Assembly: GCA_958407465.1 (NCBI GenBank)
Contig: CATYIV010000034.1
Span: forward strand, 1 to 21,347
Length of the DNA stretch: 21,347 nucleotides
From: an uncultured Collinsella sp.
GTDB lineage: Bacteria > Actinomycetota > Coriobacteriia > Coriobacteriales > Coriobacteriaceae
Direction of reading: 5' to 3'
Shown: piece by piece, positions 1-7,499 of the stretch
Layout: every line of letters begins with the position of its first letter
Numbering within the stretch: the first letter of the stretch is position 1
Notes under the pieces: generated by a model
What the model saw: only the letters and a program-made list of their open reading frames with translations
The model's database searches: none
What the model was told of the DNA's origin: nothing
Position numbers and translations under genes: made by a program

Positions 1-115
1 GGGCTTGCAGCGACGGACCTCAGGACACTCTTACACCACGTCTGCGCGCGCCACCCCTCGTGCCTGCCCCAAACAATCAAAACAAGCCCTTTTCGCCGCA
101 CCCTCAAAGGTCTGT

Positions 116-341
116 GGGCAAAAAAGGGCAAATATGAGTACTGTTACCATTTTAGTAGCAGGCAAAACCACCCAAAATGACGTCCGAGCGACCCCTACAA
201 CCCCCTAAAGCAGCCAACCTGACTGGTTTAAGGCGTATTGAAGCCAATTTTAATGAACATACTATAGGCTATGTTCATTATCTTTTAGGATGTAAATGCT
301 ATTCACTTAGCAACAGTACTCATATTTGGCATTTTTTGTCC
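116..341. repeat. Foldback element with 30-bp inverted terminal arms
   Basis: The left arm (116-145) and right arm (312-341) are inverted copies that agree at 27 of 30 positions. They enclose about 166 bp that hold no convincing gene. Inside is a second perfect palindrome at 251-280, with 11-bp arms (TAATGAACATA / TATGTTCATTA) around an 8-base loop. The interior is AT-rich compared with neighbouring genes. The element lies beyond the terminator of the NRAMP-family gene. It has the layout of a non-coding foldback/MITE-like repeat, but no transposase or clear target-site duplication is visible. The rest of 1-425, apart from the terminator, shows nothing I can support. Confidence 0.75.
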
Positions 342-371
342 ATTGCTATATAACTAACACCCTATAGCAGA

Positions 372-407
372 CAAAAAACAGGCCGCGCCCCATCGCTGCG
401 GCCTGTT
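372..407 (-). terminator. Intrinsic terminator after the NRAMP-family gene
   Basis: On the minus strand, ACAGGCCGC and GCGGCCTGT form a perfect 9-bp stem (10 with the flanking A-T pair) around an 11-base loop, followed directly by a run of T residues. It starts about 20 bases after the stop codon of the NRAMP-family gene. This is a textbook Rho-independent terminator and closes the two-gene metal-transport unit. Confidence 0.9.
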
Positions 408-425
408 CGGAAGCAAAAGTGGGCG

Positions 426-1688
426 TTAAGCGCTGTAGCCCATCGCTTGCAGGACAAACATGACGACCGTGAGCACCGTAATCACGGCGATAGTCGCCCA
501 AGTGAGCATGTTCCACACGCGACCGTTGCGGTTGGCACCCATAATGTGACGGTCGGCCGCGATAACCACCTGGAATACCAAGACTACAGGCAGCAGCACG
601 CCATTGATGACCTGCGAGGTCATCATAATCTGGAACAGATCGACGCCGGGCATAAGCACCAGTACGGCAGAGATACCGATGATGGCCGTAATGATGCCGC
701 GATAGACCGGGGCCTCGTCCCAGCTGCGGTCGGCACCGCGCTCCCAGCCAAATGCCTCGCAGATAGCGCTCGACGTAACGCCCGGCAGCACGCAGGCAGC
801 CAAGAAGCTCGCCGCGACCAGGCCCGAGGCAAACAGTACCGTGGACCACTGACCCGCAATAGGCTCCAGCGCACGGGCAGCATCGGCAGCATCGCTAATC
901 TGAATGCCCGCCGGGAACAACACCGTACCGGTCGTGATGATAATAAAGCCGGCAATGACATCGGCGGCAAGCGAGCCGCTCACGGTATCGATGCGCTGCA
1001 GCACGATATCGTCCTCGCCCGCGTTCTTGTCGACCACGTTGTTCTGCGCCAAGAAAATCATCCACGGCGCGATGGTGGTACCGATCGTTGCGACCACGAG
1101 CGACACGTAGCTGGGGTCATTTTGAATGTTAGGCACGACCAGGTCGACCGCGACCTCACCCCAGTTGGGGCCAGCCATAAACGCGGCGACAATATAGGTC
1201 ACGAACACGCAGCTCACCAGCAGCAGAATCTTCTCGATGCGCTGGAAACTACCCGACATGGTAAGCATCCACACCAGCAGCGCTACCAACGGCACCGAGA
1301 TGCTCGCCGGCACGCCAAAGAGAGCAAGGCCGCTGGCGATGCCCGCGAACTCCGAAATGGTAACAGCCGTGTTGGCGATCAACAGCGCCGCCATAGCAAG
1401 TACACTCTTGCGCACGCCAAAGCGCTCGCGAATGAGCGATGCCAGGCCCTTGCCCGTGACGCAGCCGCAGCGCGCCGCGGTCTCCTGCGTCACGATAAGC
1501 AGCACGGTCATGACGGGAAGCATCCAGAGCATCTTGTAGCCATAGCTGGCGCCCGCGCTGGAATACGTTGCAATGCCGCCGGCGTCATTGCCCGAAAGCG
1601 CCGCCAGCAGACCGGGACCCATAGCGCCAAAGATGGCCGCGATGGTCAACTTTTGCTTGGTGCCCGACTTTTGCTTGGTATTTTGCAC
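426..1688 (-). CDS. NRAMP-related (NRMT-type) divalent cation transporter, probably Mg2+
   Basis: A 420-residue, eleven-helix SLC11/NRAMP-fold membrane protein. The helix-1 region GPGLLAALSGNDAGG (about 24-38) and the following ATYSSAGASYGYK align with the family signature. However, the canonical DPGN metal site is D35-A-G-G38, and the helix-6 MPH motif is A207-P-W209, so the Asn and the soft Met ligand are both gone. Loss of these ligands is a hallmark of NRMT proteins, a branch characterised as Mg2+ transporters (Eggerthella lenta NRMT); I infer Mg2+, possibly Mn2+, rather than Fe2+ uptake. I chose the GTG at 1688: it follows the upstream stop by 8 bases and has an AGGTGG SD-like sequence. 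A longer form from 1751 would overlap the upstream gene and adds an unrelated Arg/His-rich leader. It is the second gene of a unit with the MgtE-like protein. Confidence 0.88.
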   Translation of the reverse strand: MQNTKQKSGTKQKLTIAAIFGAMGPGLLAALSGNDAGGIATYSSAGASYGYKMLWMLPVMTVLLIVTQETAARCGCVTGKGLASLIRERFGVRKSVLAMAALLIANTAVTISEFAGIASGLALFGVPASISVPLVALLVWMLTMSGSFQRIEKILLLVSCVFVTYIVAAFMAGPNWGEVAVDLVVPNIQNDPSYVSLVVATIGTTIAPWMIFLAQNNVVDKNAGEDDIVLQRIDTVSGSLAADVIAGFIIITTGTVLFPAGIQISDAADAARALEPIAGQWSTVLFASGLVAASFLAACVLPGVTSSAICEAFGWERGADRSWDEAPVYRGIITAIIGISAVLVLMPGVDLFQIMMTSQVINGVLLPVVLVFQVVIAADRHIMGANRNGRVWNMLTWATIAVITVLTVVMFVLQAMGYSA

Positions 1689-1696
1689 GCGACCAC

Positions 1697-3541
1697 CTAA
1701 CCAATGACCGACATGGTGAGCAGCACCGCAGCGGCGCAGTACGCTACGCACGAGATCATGACGGCAATGACGTTCATGGCGGTGCCCGACGTGTTGAGGT
1801 CATGCTCGTCACGCCAGAACAGCACCATCAGGTAAATCACGGCGCTCATGTTGCCAACCAGGCAAATGATGGCAGCGATATTAAAGGACCCGGTAAAGAG
1901 TTGCTCCTCAAACATAGTGGCATCGGGGAACGCGGCGGTGCGCACCAGCTGCGCGCACAGGTAGGTCACGAGTGACAGAATCAGGCCCATGCCCGTGCTC
2001 TGGAAGAAGAACCCCAGATACGGCTTGGGCTCGTCGTCGTGACCGTCATACTCCAAGAAGTAGTTCTTGACGAACGACACCATGCGCGAGGCAGCAAGCA
2101 GCACGAGCGGCATGGCGCACATGGGGAACACCACCAGATGCGCGGAGCCGAGCGCCGTCCCCAGCACCGTTGCCATGATGCACGAGGCAATGCCCCACAC
2201 GACAACCCAGTACTGGCGATGCACAAACCAGCTGAGCACGTTCGTCGAGTCGTCCGACGCGCTATCGCCCGAGCCGACACCGGCGATCTGCAGGTCCTCC
2301 TGATGCTCCTCGGCGATAACGTCCATGGCGTCGTCGAAGGTCACGATGCCCAGGATATGACGGTTCTCGTCGCAGACAGGGATGGCAACCAGGTCGTACT
2401 TGGTCATCTCGTCCGTCACGTCTTCCTGGTCCTCGTCGGGCGACACGTAGACCAGGTCGCGATAGGCGAGCTGGCCCAGCGTGGCATCGCGGTCGGCCAC
2501 GATCAACGTGCGCAGCGAGAGCACGCCGGTGAGCATGCCGCTCGGATCCTCGGTATAGACGTAATAGACACTCTCGAAGTCCTCATCGAGTTTGCGAATC
2601 GCCTCGATGGCATCGCCGACCGTCGCCGTGGCGGGCAGCGAGACAAACTCCGAGGTCATGATGCGGCCGGCGGTGTTGTCCTCATAGCCCAGCAGGTTAC
2701 GAATCGCCTTCTCCTCCTTGACGCCCATCAGGCGCAGGAGCTTCTCGGCCTTCTCGTAATCGAGCTCGTCGATCAGGTCGGCGGCGTCGTCCGGGTCCAT
2801 CATGGCCAGCATCGACGATGCGTCCGTGTCGGACAGGCCCTCGAGCATCTCGGTCATAAGCTCGTCGTCATCGAACTCCGAGATGGCCTCGGCGGCCTGG
2901 GCAGTATCGAGCTGTGCAAACACCTGCGCACGCAGGCGCGGGTCGAGCTGCTCGATAATGTCGGCGATGTCGGCAGGGTGCAGCTCGCCGAGCGTCTTAT
3001 GCGACACCGAGAGTTGAATGTTCTTGGTCGAGCGATCGAGCAGGTCCATGTAGGACCAAGCGATGATGTCCTCACTGAGCGGCTTGCCCAGGTGCTTCAT
3101 AAAGCCTTCGACGATATGCTCGAGTGCGGGGCTGATCGCGCGTAGCAGACCGCGGGCGCCCACTTCGGCGCCCAGCAGGCGCAGCTGATTTTCGCCCGAC
3201 ATGGAAAACTTGATGTCGTTGACGCGCACGACCTTCATACCCTGCGTGTCGACAATCTGCTTGTTGAGCACGTCGCGGGCAAGCAAGAGTTCGGTCGGCT
3301 GCAGGTACGAAAAACGGATTTCGGTGGCCGACGTCTTAAGGTGTACACCCGTCTCGTCGATACGGTCGACCCATTTGCGCCAGCTGATCATAAACGGCGT
3401 CTTGCCGGGTCCGCGGAACGCGAGCGACGTCACGTGCGGAAAAACTTCGCCGGTAGCAATGCCAAAATCGTTCACCACGCCGAGCTTTTCGCCGTCGACG
3501 TCCAAGACCGGCAATTTGAGCATCTCACTCAGATAATTCAA
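1697..3541 (-). CDS. PRC-barrel / MgtE N-domain / CBS-pair membrane protein (MgtE-like, probable Mg sensor)
   Basis: A 614-residue multidomain protein. Residues 1-170 contain PRC-barrel-like sequence (PVLDVDGEKLGVVNDFG at the start, a second copy from about 95). Residues 185-285 are an MgtE_N superhelical domain with repeated HPADIADIIEQLD-type motifs. CBS domains lie at about 292-350 and 353-413. The last 175 residues hold about five membrane segments. The first three modules match the cytosolic Mg2+-sensing part of MgtE, but the membrane part lacks the MgtE GGNAGTQ-type signature and I find no pore Asp in the last helix. It may therefore regulate the NRMT transporter encoded 8 bases downstream rather than act as a channel; this is inference. 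The start is TTG at 3541, preceded by GGGGAG; an in-frame stop lies just upstream. A structured leader precedes it. Confidence 0.85.
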   Translation of the reverse strand: MNYLSEMLKLPVLDVDGEKLGVVNDFGIATGEVFPHVTSLAFRGPGKTPFMISWRKWVDRIDETGVHLKTSATEIRFSYLQPTELLLARDVLNKQIVDTQGMKVVRVNDIKFSMSGENQLRLLGAEVGARGLLRAISPALEHIVEGFMKHLGKPLSEDIIAWSYMDLLDRSTKNIQLSVSHKTLGELHPADIADIIEQLDPRLRAQVFAQLDTAQAAEAISEFDDDELMTEMLEGLSDTDASSMLAMMDPDDAADLIDELDYEKAEKLLRLMGVKEEKAIRNLLGYEDNTAGRIMTSEFVSLPATATVGDAIEAIRKLDEDFESVYYVYTEDPSGMLTGVLSLRTLIVADRDATLGQLAYRDLVYVSPDEDQEDVTDEMTKYDLVAIPVCDENRHILGIVTFDDAMDVIAEEHQEDLQIAGVGSGDSASDDSTNVLSWFVHRQYWVVVWGIASCIMATVLGTALGSAHLVVFPMCAMPLVLLAASRMVSFVKNYFLEYDGHDDEPKPYLGFFFQSTGMGLILSLVTYLCAQLVRTAAFPDATMFEEQLFTGSFNIAAIICLVGNMSAVIYLMVLFWRDEHDLNTSGTAMNVIAVMISCVAYCAAAVLLTMSVIG

Positions 3542-3742
3542 TGGTGCTCCCCATCATTATTCCTCCGGACGCGACCGCGCGTGCGGCGTCCGGGGGCTTC
3601 TGGATATGTATACGCATGCGCGGGCGGCACGCCGCTCGACGCTTACACCCCGTGCATGCGCAAAAAGCACCTGCATGGGGTCATCGACTGTATGGTCGAG
3701 GTTTGGATTTCACCTGTAACCTTTCTCTTGACCCTCATTAAC
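3542..3742 (-). promoter_or_regulatory. Structured 5' leader of the MgtE-like/NRMT unit (possible cis-regulatory RNA)
   Basis: About 200 nt lie between a candidate promoter and the TTG start. Read on the minus strand, GGGTCA (3734-3729) can pair with TGACCC (3683-3678), enclosing two short stems, AGGTT/AACCT (3722-3718 with 3703-3699) and CGAC/GTCG (3698-3695 with 3688-3685), which makes a three-way junction. The CCC that closes it is shared with a competing hairpin (3680-3648; 12 of 14 positions paired, 5-nt loop), so the two folds exclude each other. A third GC-rich hairpin (3593-3565, arms CCGGACGC/GCGTCCGG) lies close to the start site. The Mg2+ M-box riboswitch is a natural candidate by context, but I could not match its consensus, so the class is left open. 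Confidence 0.4.
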
Positions 3743-3749
3743 CGCAGTA

Positions 3750-3758
3750 ACTATAGCA
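3750..3758 (-). promoter_or_regulatory. Candidate extended -10 promoter for the MgtE-like gene
   Basis: The minus strand reads TGCTATAGT, an extended -10 element (TGn plus TATAGT), with no good -35 box at 17 bases. Transcription would start near 3743, immediately before the structured leader. Assignment rests on this motif alone. Confidence 0.35.
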
Positions 3759-3832
3759 TCAGCATCGCCCTGCGGCATCGAATTTATGCGCTGCACATTG
3801 CAGGCATACCAAACGCTGACGCATCCGTGACA

Positions 3833-3872
3833 TAGCCATTGGGGACGTTCTTAAACGACTACCCAATGACTA
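3833..3872 (-). repeat. Dispersed 'GGGGAC' palindrome overlapping a stop codon
   Basis: Read on the minus strand, TAGTCGTT and AATGGCTA (3861-3854 and 3840-3833) pair with two G-U wobbles around a loop containing AAGAACGTCCCC. The preceding TAGTCATTGGG supplies the TAG stop codon of the NodB-fold gene. Related copies lie at 12361-12389 and in the array at 15870-16050. It may serve as a 3'-end stabiliser or weak terminator, although no T-tract follows. Confidence 0.75.
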
Positions 3873-5276
3873 CTCTGTGGTGTCGTCGTCCTCGGCAAGT
3901 TGGGGGAACACGGCGTCCTTGGGCATGGCGACCTTCGTCAGCGAGGTGAGCTTTTTGCTCAGCGACGTGTCCGTCTTGACCAGGTCGCTGAGCGTCACGA
4001 TCTTGTAGCCGTCGGCAATGAGGCCGTCGATAATCTGCGGCAGCGCCTCGAGCGTCTGCTCGGCGCATTCGTCTCTATCGGTGAGCAGCACGATATTGCC
4101 CGGCGTCACCGAATCGAGCACCGTCGAGACCTGCTCGTCGGCACCGTTGAGCAGCCAGTCGCCCGAGTCGATATTCCACGAGACCACGGCGGAGACCAGG
4201 TCCATCGCATCAATCCAGTTTTGCTCGTCAAAGGCAGCGTAGGGAGCACGCAGCAGCATCGTCTTCACGCCGGTCGCTGACTTAATCGCATCGGTGCCTT
4301 TCGTGATCTGTTCGCGTACCGCCTCACGGTCCTGACCCTTAAGCGAATCGTCGCTGTAGCTGTTGGATCCGATCTCGCACCCGGCGTCGACAATCGCCTT
4401 GGCCGTGGCAAGCGAGGCCTCGGCCGCATCGCCCGAAAGGAAGAACGTCGCGGTGACGCCCTTTTCCTTGAGCACCTGCAAGATCTGTTTGGTGGCGCCG
4501 CTCGGACCCTCGTCAAACGTCAGTGCCACGTACTTTTTGTTGCCCTTGGGCGCCACGCTGGCGCACGCAACAACGCAATCGGTGGCGGGCACAACCTCGC
4601 CGCGGTCTTGCGTCTTGCCTGACTGCTCACCAACCCACACCTCGGATCGGCCCTGGACACCCCATGTCTGCACATACTCGATAGCGCCCGTGCCCTCGAC
4701 CTTGAGCTTGGGCTCGATAACCGTAGCCTGAACCTCGTGCTTCTCGTAAGTGTTACGGCCATCCTTGACCGTCACCTTCTCGCCGCCCTCGAGTTCGCGG
4801 CTATCCCATTTGCCCTGCTTCACGCGCTTGCCGTCGACCTTCACCGACAGCTTTTCGCCCCCATGGCGCTTGAGCACGCTGTCATCGACGGCCAGCAGGT
4901 CGCCTGCGTCGTAGGTGCCAGTCAAATCCTGGTCGTCGATGAGATTCTGCAGCGTAGAGCCCATACGCACCGCGGTCTTCTGGCCGTTGAGCTCCACGTC
5001 CACACTGCGGTTGACGTAGCCCACGACGGCAGCGATAAACAGCACGAGCGCGCAACCCACGGCGATGAGCGCGTAGGGCAGGCGAGACGAACGACGGGGC
5101 GTACGGCTGTTGCCGATGCGCGCACTGCGGTCGCTAAAGCCGCGGCTATGGTTGAGATACATCGCGCCGGGCTTACGGTGACGCTTGCGCTGACCGCTGG
5201 GCAGCTGCCCCAGGTCGCGGCGCGCCGTCGGACGCGCACCCGAACGCCCGTTTAAGTTGGATCCGTTTTGGCGCAT
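3870..5276 (-). CDS. Membrane-anchored NodB-fold (polysaccharide deacetylase-like) protein with degenerate active site
   Basis: A 468-residue protein with a basic cytoplasmic tail (1-67), one membrane segment (about 68-88), an extracellular region with a DUF348-like ubiquitin-fold stretch (about 92-150) and a C-terminal NodB domain (about 245-435). NodB motifs can be followed in order. Motif 1 is TFDEGP (253-258; the usual metal-binding second Asp is Glu256). Motif 2 is GSNSYSD (303-309), where both metal-binding His of the usual HxxxH are Asn305 and Asp309. Motif 3 is RAPY (343-346), motif 4 is DSGDW (370-374), and motif 5 is LLT (397-399) instead of LxH. The fold looks intact but the zinc site and catalytic His are not, so it may be a cell-wall-binding pseudoenzyme or use altered chemistry. 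The ATG at 5276 has a good GGGAGG SD. No obvious operon partner. Confidence 0.85.
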   Translation of the reverse strand: MRQNGSNLNGRSGARPTARRDLGQLPSGQRKRHRKPGAMYLNHSRGFSDRSARIGNSRTPRRSSRLPYALIAVGCALVLFIAAVVGYVNRSVDVELNGQKTAVRMGSTLQNLIDDQDLTGTYDAGDLLAVDDSVLKRHGGEKLSVKVDGKRVKQGKWDSRELEGGEKVTVKDGRNTYEKHEVQATVIEPKLKVEGTGAIEYVQTWGVQGRSEVWVGEQSGKTQDRGEVVPATDCVVACASVAPKGNKKYVALTFDEGPSGATKQILQVLKEKGVTATFFLSGDAAEASLATAKAIVDAGCEIGSNSYSDDSLKGQDREAVREQITKGTDAIKSATGVKTMLLRAPYAAFDEQNWIDAMDLVSAVVSWNIDSGDWLLNGADEQVSTVLDSVTPGNIVLLTDRDECAEQTLEALPQIIDGLIADGYKIVTLSDLVKTDTSLSKKLTSLTKVAMPKDAVFPQLAEDDDTTE

Positions 5277-5297
5277 ATGCCCTCCCCCATAAACACA

Positions 5298-5327
5298 GCA
5301 AGCCGGAGCAACAGGTCTCCGGCTTGC
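5298..5327 (-). terminator. Perfect 11-bp hairpin between the PRC-barrel and NodB-fold genes
   Basis: GCAAGCCGGAG and CTCCGGCTTGC form a perfect 11-bp stem around an 8-base loop, 22 bases after the stop of the PRC-barrel gene and 22 bases before the start of the NodB-fold gene. On the minus strand it is followed by TGTGTTTA, a poor T-tract, so it is either a weak terminator/attenuator or an mRNA-processing or stabilising hairpin separating the two cistrons. Confidence 0.6.
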
Positions 5328-5348
5328 CTCCCATCATTTGGTACGTCG

Positions 5349-6104
5349 CTATTTTGTAGCTTTTGACGAGCCTCCGCTCGCCTTTTGGTATTCGTCCTTA
5401 AAGGCCTTGAACATGCCGCGCGTCTTGCCGAGCTGCTTGCCCAGTGCGCGACTGCCCTTGTCCACGGCAACCGATCCCTTGTCGTCGAGCACCTTGGCGC
5501 CCTTTTTGACCTTGTCGCCCACCACGACGCTGGCCACGGCGGCCTTGGCAGCCGCACCGCCCGAATACCCGAGCGACTTGACCTCGTCCGAGACGACCAT
5601 CGCGCCGTTCTCGTAGCCGCGCAGCATCGTCGGCGGCACCTGCGTGTCACCAACCAAAACACTCGAAGCAGCACCGGCGGTCACATAGAATGCCTGCACG
5701 ATGCCCGAGCGCGGCTTGAACTCAACGTCCGAGCAATAGCCCACGACGTCGCCCGATTCCGTGCGCACGTCCATACCGACCCAGATGATGCAATCGTCCA
5801 GGTTGATGTCGAGGCGCTTGGCCGCAGCGGTATCGTAGGTGCCCTTGACGTCGTCAACTGCGATGGCGCCCTCATAGACGCCAATGGCATCGAGCGCCAC
5901 AAATCGGTCAGGGCGCTCGATCATACCCGCGATATCGGACTGGCGAACCATAAAGCCCACCACGCGCGTACCGCCCGGGGTAAAGACCGGAAAGTGAATC
6001 TTGCCGAGCTTTTTAGGGCCGCGCGGCGTGCCGTCTTTTTTGGTGCGCTTATCCTCGGTAGGCTTGCGATAGATCTTGGCGCCGACAAAATCCCCGGCGC
6101 GCAT
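5349..6104 (-). CDS. PRC-barrel domain protein
   Basis: A 251-residue soluble protein with two PRC-barrel-like segments: residues 5-90 (MRAGDFVGAKIYR start, then KLGKIHFPVFTPGG) and about 105-175 (WVGMDVRTESGDVVGYCSDV). A Lys/Gly-rich basic tail follows (about 195-251). There is no signal peptide or membrane helix. PRC barrels are small beta-barrel adaptor domains found in photosynthetic reaction centre H subunits, RimM and many uncharacterised proteins; no specific role can be assigned. Its ATG overlaps the stop of the YtxH gene by one base (TAATG), with GAGG just upstream, so translation of the pair should be coupled. The related domain at the N terminus of the MgtE-like protein nearby may hint at a shared function, but this is speculative. 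Confidence 0.8.
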   Translation of the reverse strand: MRAGDFVGAKIYRKPTEDKRTKKDGTPRGPKKLGKIHFPVFTPGGTRVVGFMVRQSDIAGMIERPDRFVALDAIGVYEGAIAVDDVKGTYDTAAAKRLDINLDDCIIWVGMDVRTESGDVVGYCSDVEFKPRSGIVQAFYVTAGAASSVLVGDTQVPPTMLRGYENGAMVVSDEVKSLGYSGGAAAKAAVASVVVGDKVKKGAKVLDDKGSVAVDKGSRALGKQLGKTRGMFKAFKDEYQKASGGSSKATK

Positions 6105-6499
6105 TATGCCTCGGTCGAAGGCTCCGCGGCCTCGGCGTCGGCCTCGACGGCGTTTTCGACCACGACATCGGCGGCGGGCGTCACGTTGCCGCCCGAGATA
6201 GCGTCGTTGAGCTGCTCTCGCAGCTGGTCCATGCGCTCGCGGGCAAGGTCGACCTTGGCACGCAGGTCATCGGTCTTGGCGTCGACCATCGGGCCAAAAT
6301 CGTTGACCGCGGCGCGGGCCTCCTCGGCACCGTGCTCGTAGGTGTCGCGCATGTTATCCCAGGCGTCGTTGGCGATATCGGCAGCCATGGCGCGGGTCTC
6401 GGCGCCCGAGCGCGGAGCCAGGGCGACGCCGATGATGGCGCCGGCGGCAGCACCGAAGAGCGCACCCGAGATAAAGTTGAAAGTCTTACCCATGTTCAT
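6104..6499 (-). CDS. YtxH-like membrane-anchored coiled-coil protein
   Basis: A 131-residue protein with a Gly/Ala-rich N-terminal membrane segment (about 8-28, GALFGAAAGAIIGVALAP), the typical PRSGAETR continuation, a long charged amphipathic helix (about 40-103), and an acidic Ala/Glu tail. This is the YtxH (Gram-positive general-stress-type) architecture; the biochemical role of the family is unclear. AGGAG lies 4 bases before the first ATG (6499) and 10 bases before a second in-frame ATG (6493), so the true start could be either. A TATAAT box at 6545-6550 lies about 45 bases upstream. It is the first gene of a pair with the PRC-barrel gene. Confidence 0.8.
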   Translation of the reverse strand: MNMGKTFNFISGALFGAAAGAIIGVALAPRSGAETRAMAADIANDAWDNMRDTYEHGAEEARAAVNDFGPMVDAKTDDLRAKVDLARERMDQLREQLNDAISGGNVTPAADVVVENAVEADAEAAEPSTEA

Positions 6500-6544
6500 T
6501 CCTCTCCTGCGGGCACCTCGGCGCCCACCGTTTGAATGCTGTCC

Positions 6545-6550
6545 ATTATA
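6545..6550 (-). promoter_or_regulatory. -10 box for the YtxH/PRC-barrel pair
   Basis: A perfect TATAAT on the minus strand in the 130-bp gap ahead of the YtxH gene, about 45 bases before its ATG. No strong -35 hexamer stands at 17 bases (a weak AAGACG is near). It is the only perfect consensus -10 I noticed in the window. Confidence 0.6.
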
Positions 6551-6629
6551 CCCGCAGCACAGCGCTTGCCGTCTTGTTCATCTGCGTACGGTAAAGGCGC
6601 AGGTACATGATGGTGATAAGCGGGTGAGC

Positions 6630-7475
6630 CTACTCCTGCGGCACGGCCGGCATGGCCATCGTGGCGGCCGGGTCCTCGCCGGCGCCGTCAACGAGCGGCA
6701 GCGCTCCCTCGTGCACGGGGGCAACCGGAGCCGTCGCCGCGCCACCGTAGACGGCAGCGGGGGCCTCGTGGCTTTCGGCGGTCGCGCCCTCGGTATCGAT
6801 TGCCTCCTGCGGTTCGTCGTCAAAGCTCGGGACGCCCTGGGGCTCCGCGGGCTCGGGCTCGGAAGCCGCCTCGGCAGGTGCCTCGTCGACAGGCTCGACG
6901 GCAGTCTCGGCAGGCGCCTCGTCCTCGGTCGCGTCCCCGGCCTCGCCCTCGGCATTCGCGGCGGCGACGGCCTCGTGCGGGTCCTTGCCCTCGGCCTCGG
7001 CACGCATGCCCAGTACCAGGTTGCGCAAACCCGCGACCGTACCGTCCACATCGGGAGCGGGCTGGTCGGCATGCAGATAGGCCCAATCCATCATAAAGGT
7101 CGCCGAAGACAGCGCGCCGATGGCCAGCGCGTCATCGGGACACGAAAGCTCGACCTCAAAGACGCGCTCATCGTGCTCGCTCACGCGAGTGCGGCCGCAC
7201 GAAATGCTGCCAGCAAGACCGGTCTCGTTCATGAGCTCTACCGTCACGTGCTCCAGCAGATGGCAAAGCTCGGTCTGGCCCATGCAGTCCTGGAACTCGC
7301 GACCGGAATCGCCCAGGCACAGGTGCTTGGCAATCGCGGGTACCAGGTAGTACACGCGCGCCGTGGCCTCGATGTCCTCCGAGGTCATGAGCGGCATGCC
7401 GGGGTTTACCAGCACATGCGCGCAGATCTTGTCCTCGCTGACGGTGACCTTAAGGATGTTGAACAGGCCTGCCAT
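6630..7475 (-). CDS. Free-standing homologue of the cyanophycin synthetase N-terminal domain, with HxxEH motif
   Basis: A 281-residue protein. Residues about 42-128 align by eye with the N domain of cyanophycin synthetase CphA: VPAIAKHLC, then CHLLEHVTVELMNETG (71-86), then CGRTR (93-97) and a FEVEL strand. The matching CphA1 stretch reads HIVEHVALELQELAG ... GFGRTR. The HxxEH motif (His72, Glu75, His76) and Glu80 are kept; as I recall, in some CphA proteins this N domain is a metal-dependent hydrolase that trims cyanophycin into primers. No ATP-grasp or Mur-ligase modules follow; instead a roughly 130-residue Ala/Glu/Pro-rich low-complexity tail fills 155-281. It lies 24 bases after the CNNM/CorC gene and has the SD AGGGGAG, so the two form a unit. 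Function is unproven: a peptidase or peptide-binding protein is possible. Confidence 0.75.
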   Translation of the reverse strand: MAGLFNILKVTVSEDKICAHVLVNPGMPLMTSEDIEATARVYYLVPAIAKHLCLGDSGREFQDCMGQTELCHLLEHVTVELMNETGLAGSISCGRTRVSEHDERVFEVELSCPDDALAIGALSSATFMMDWAYLHADQPAPDVDGTVAGLRNLVLGMRAEAEGKDPHEAVAAANAEGEAGDATEDEAPAETAVEPVDEAPAEAASEPEPAEPQGVPSFDDEPQEAIDTEGATAESHEAPAAVYGGAATAPVAPVHEGALPLVDGAGEDPAATMAMPAVPQE

Positions 7476-7499
7476 AACTCTCCCCTACTCTTCCTTGCC

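Noticed and set aside
5..208. 67-codon open frame at the left edge
   Set aside because: No SD, no similarity I recognise, and it runs into the left arm of the foldback element.
447..1700. 417-codon open frame antisense to the NRAMP-family gene
   Set aside because: His/Arg/Gln-rich product, no SD or domain, exactly opposite a recognised transporter; an artefact of GC-rich codon usage.
2039..3145. 368-codon open frame antisense to the MgtE-like gene
   Set aside because: No recognisable domain, Arg/His/Gly-rich; the opposite strand has full MgtE_N and CBS motifs.
3542..3742. Direct call of an M-box (ykoK) riboswitch
   Set aside because: Only scattered short resemblances to the consensus could be found by eye; the conserved 5' GTTAGGTGAGGCTCC block is absent.
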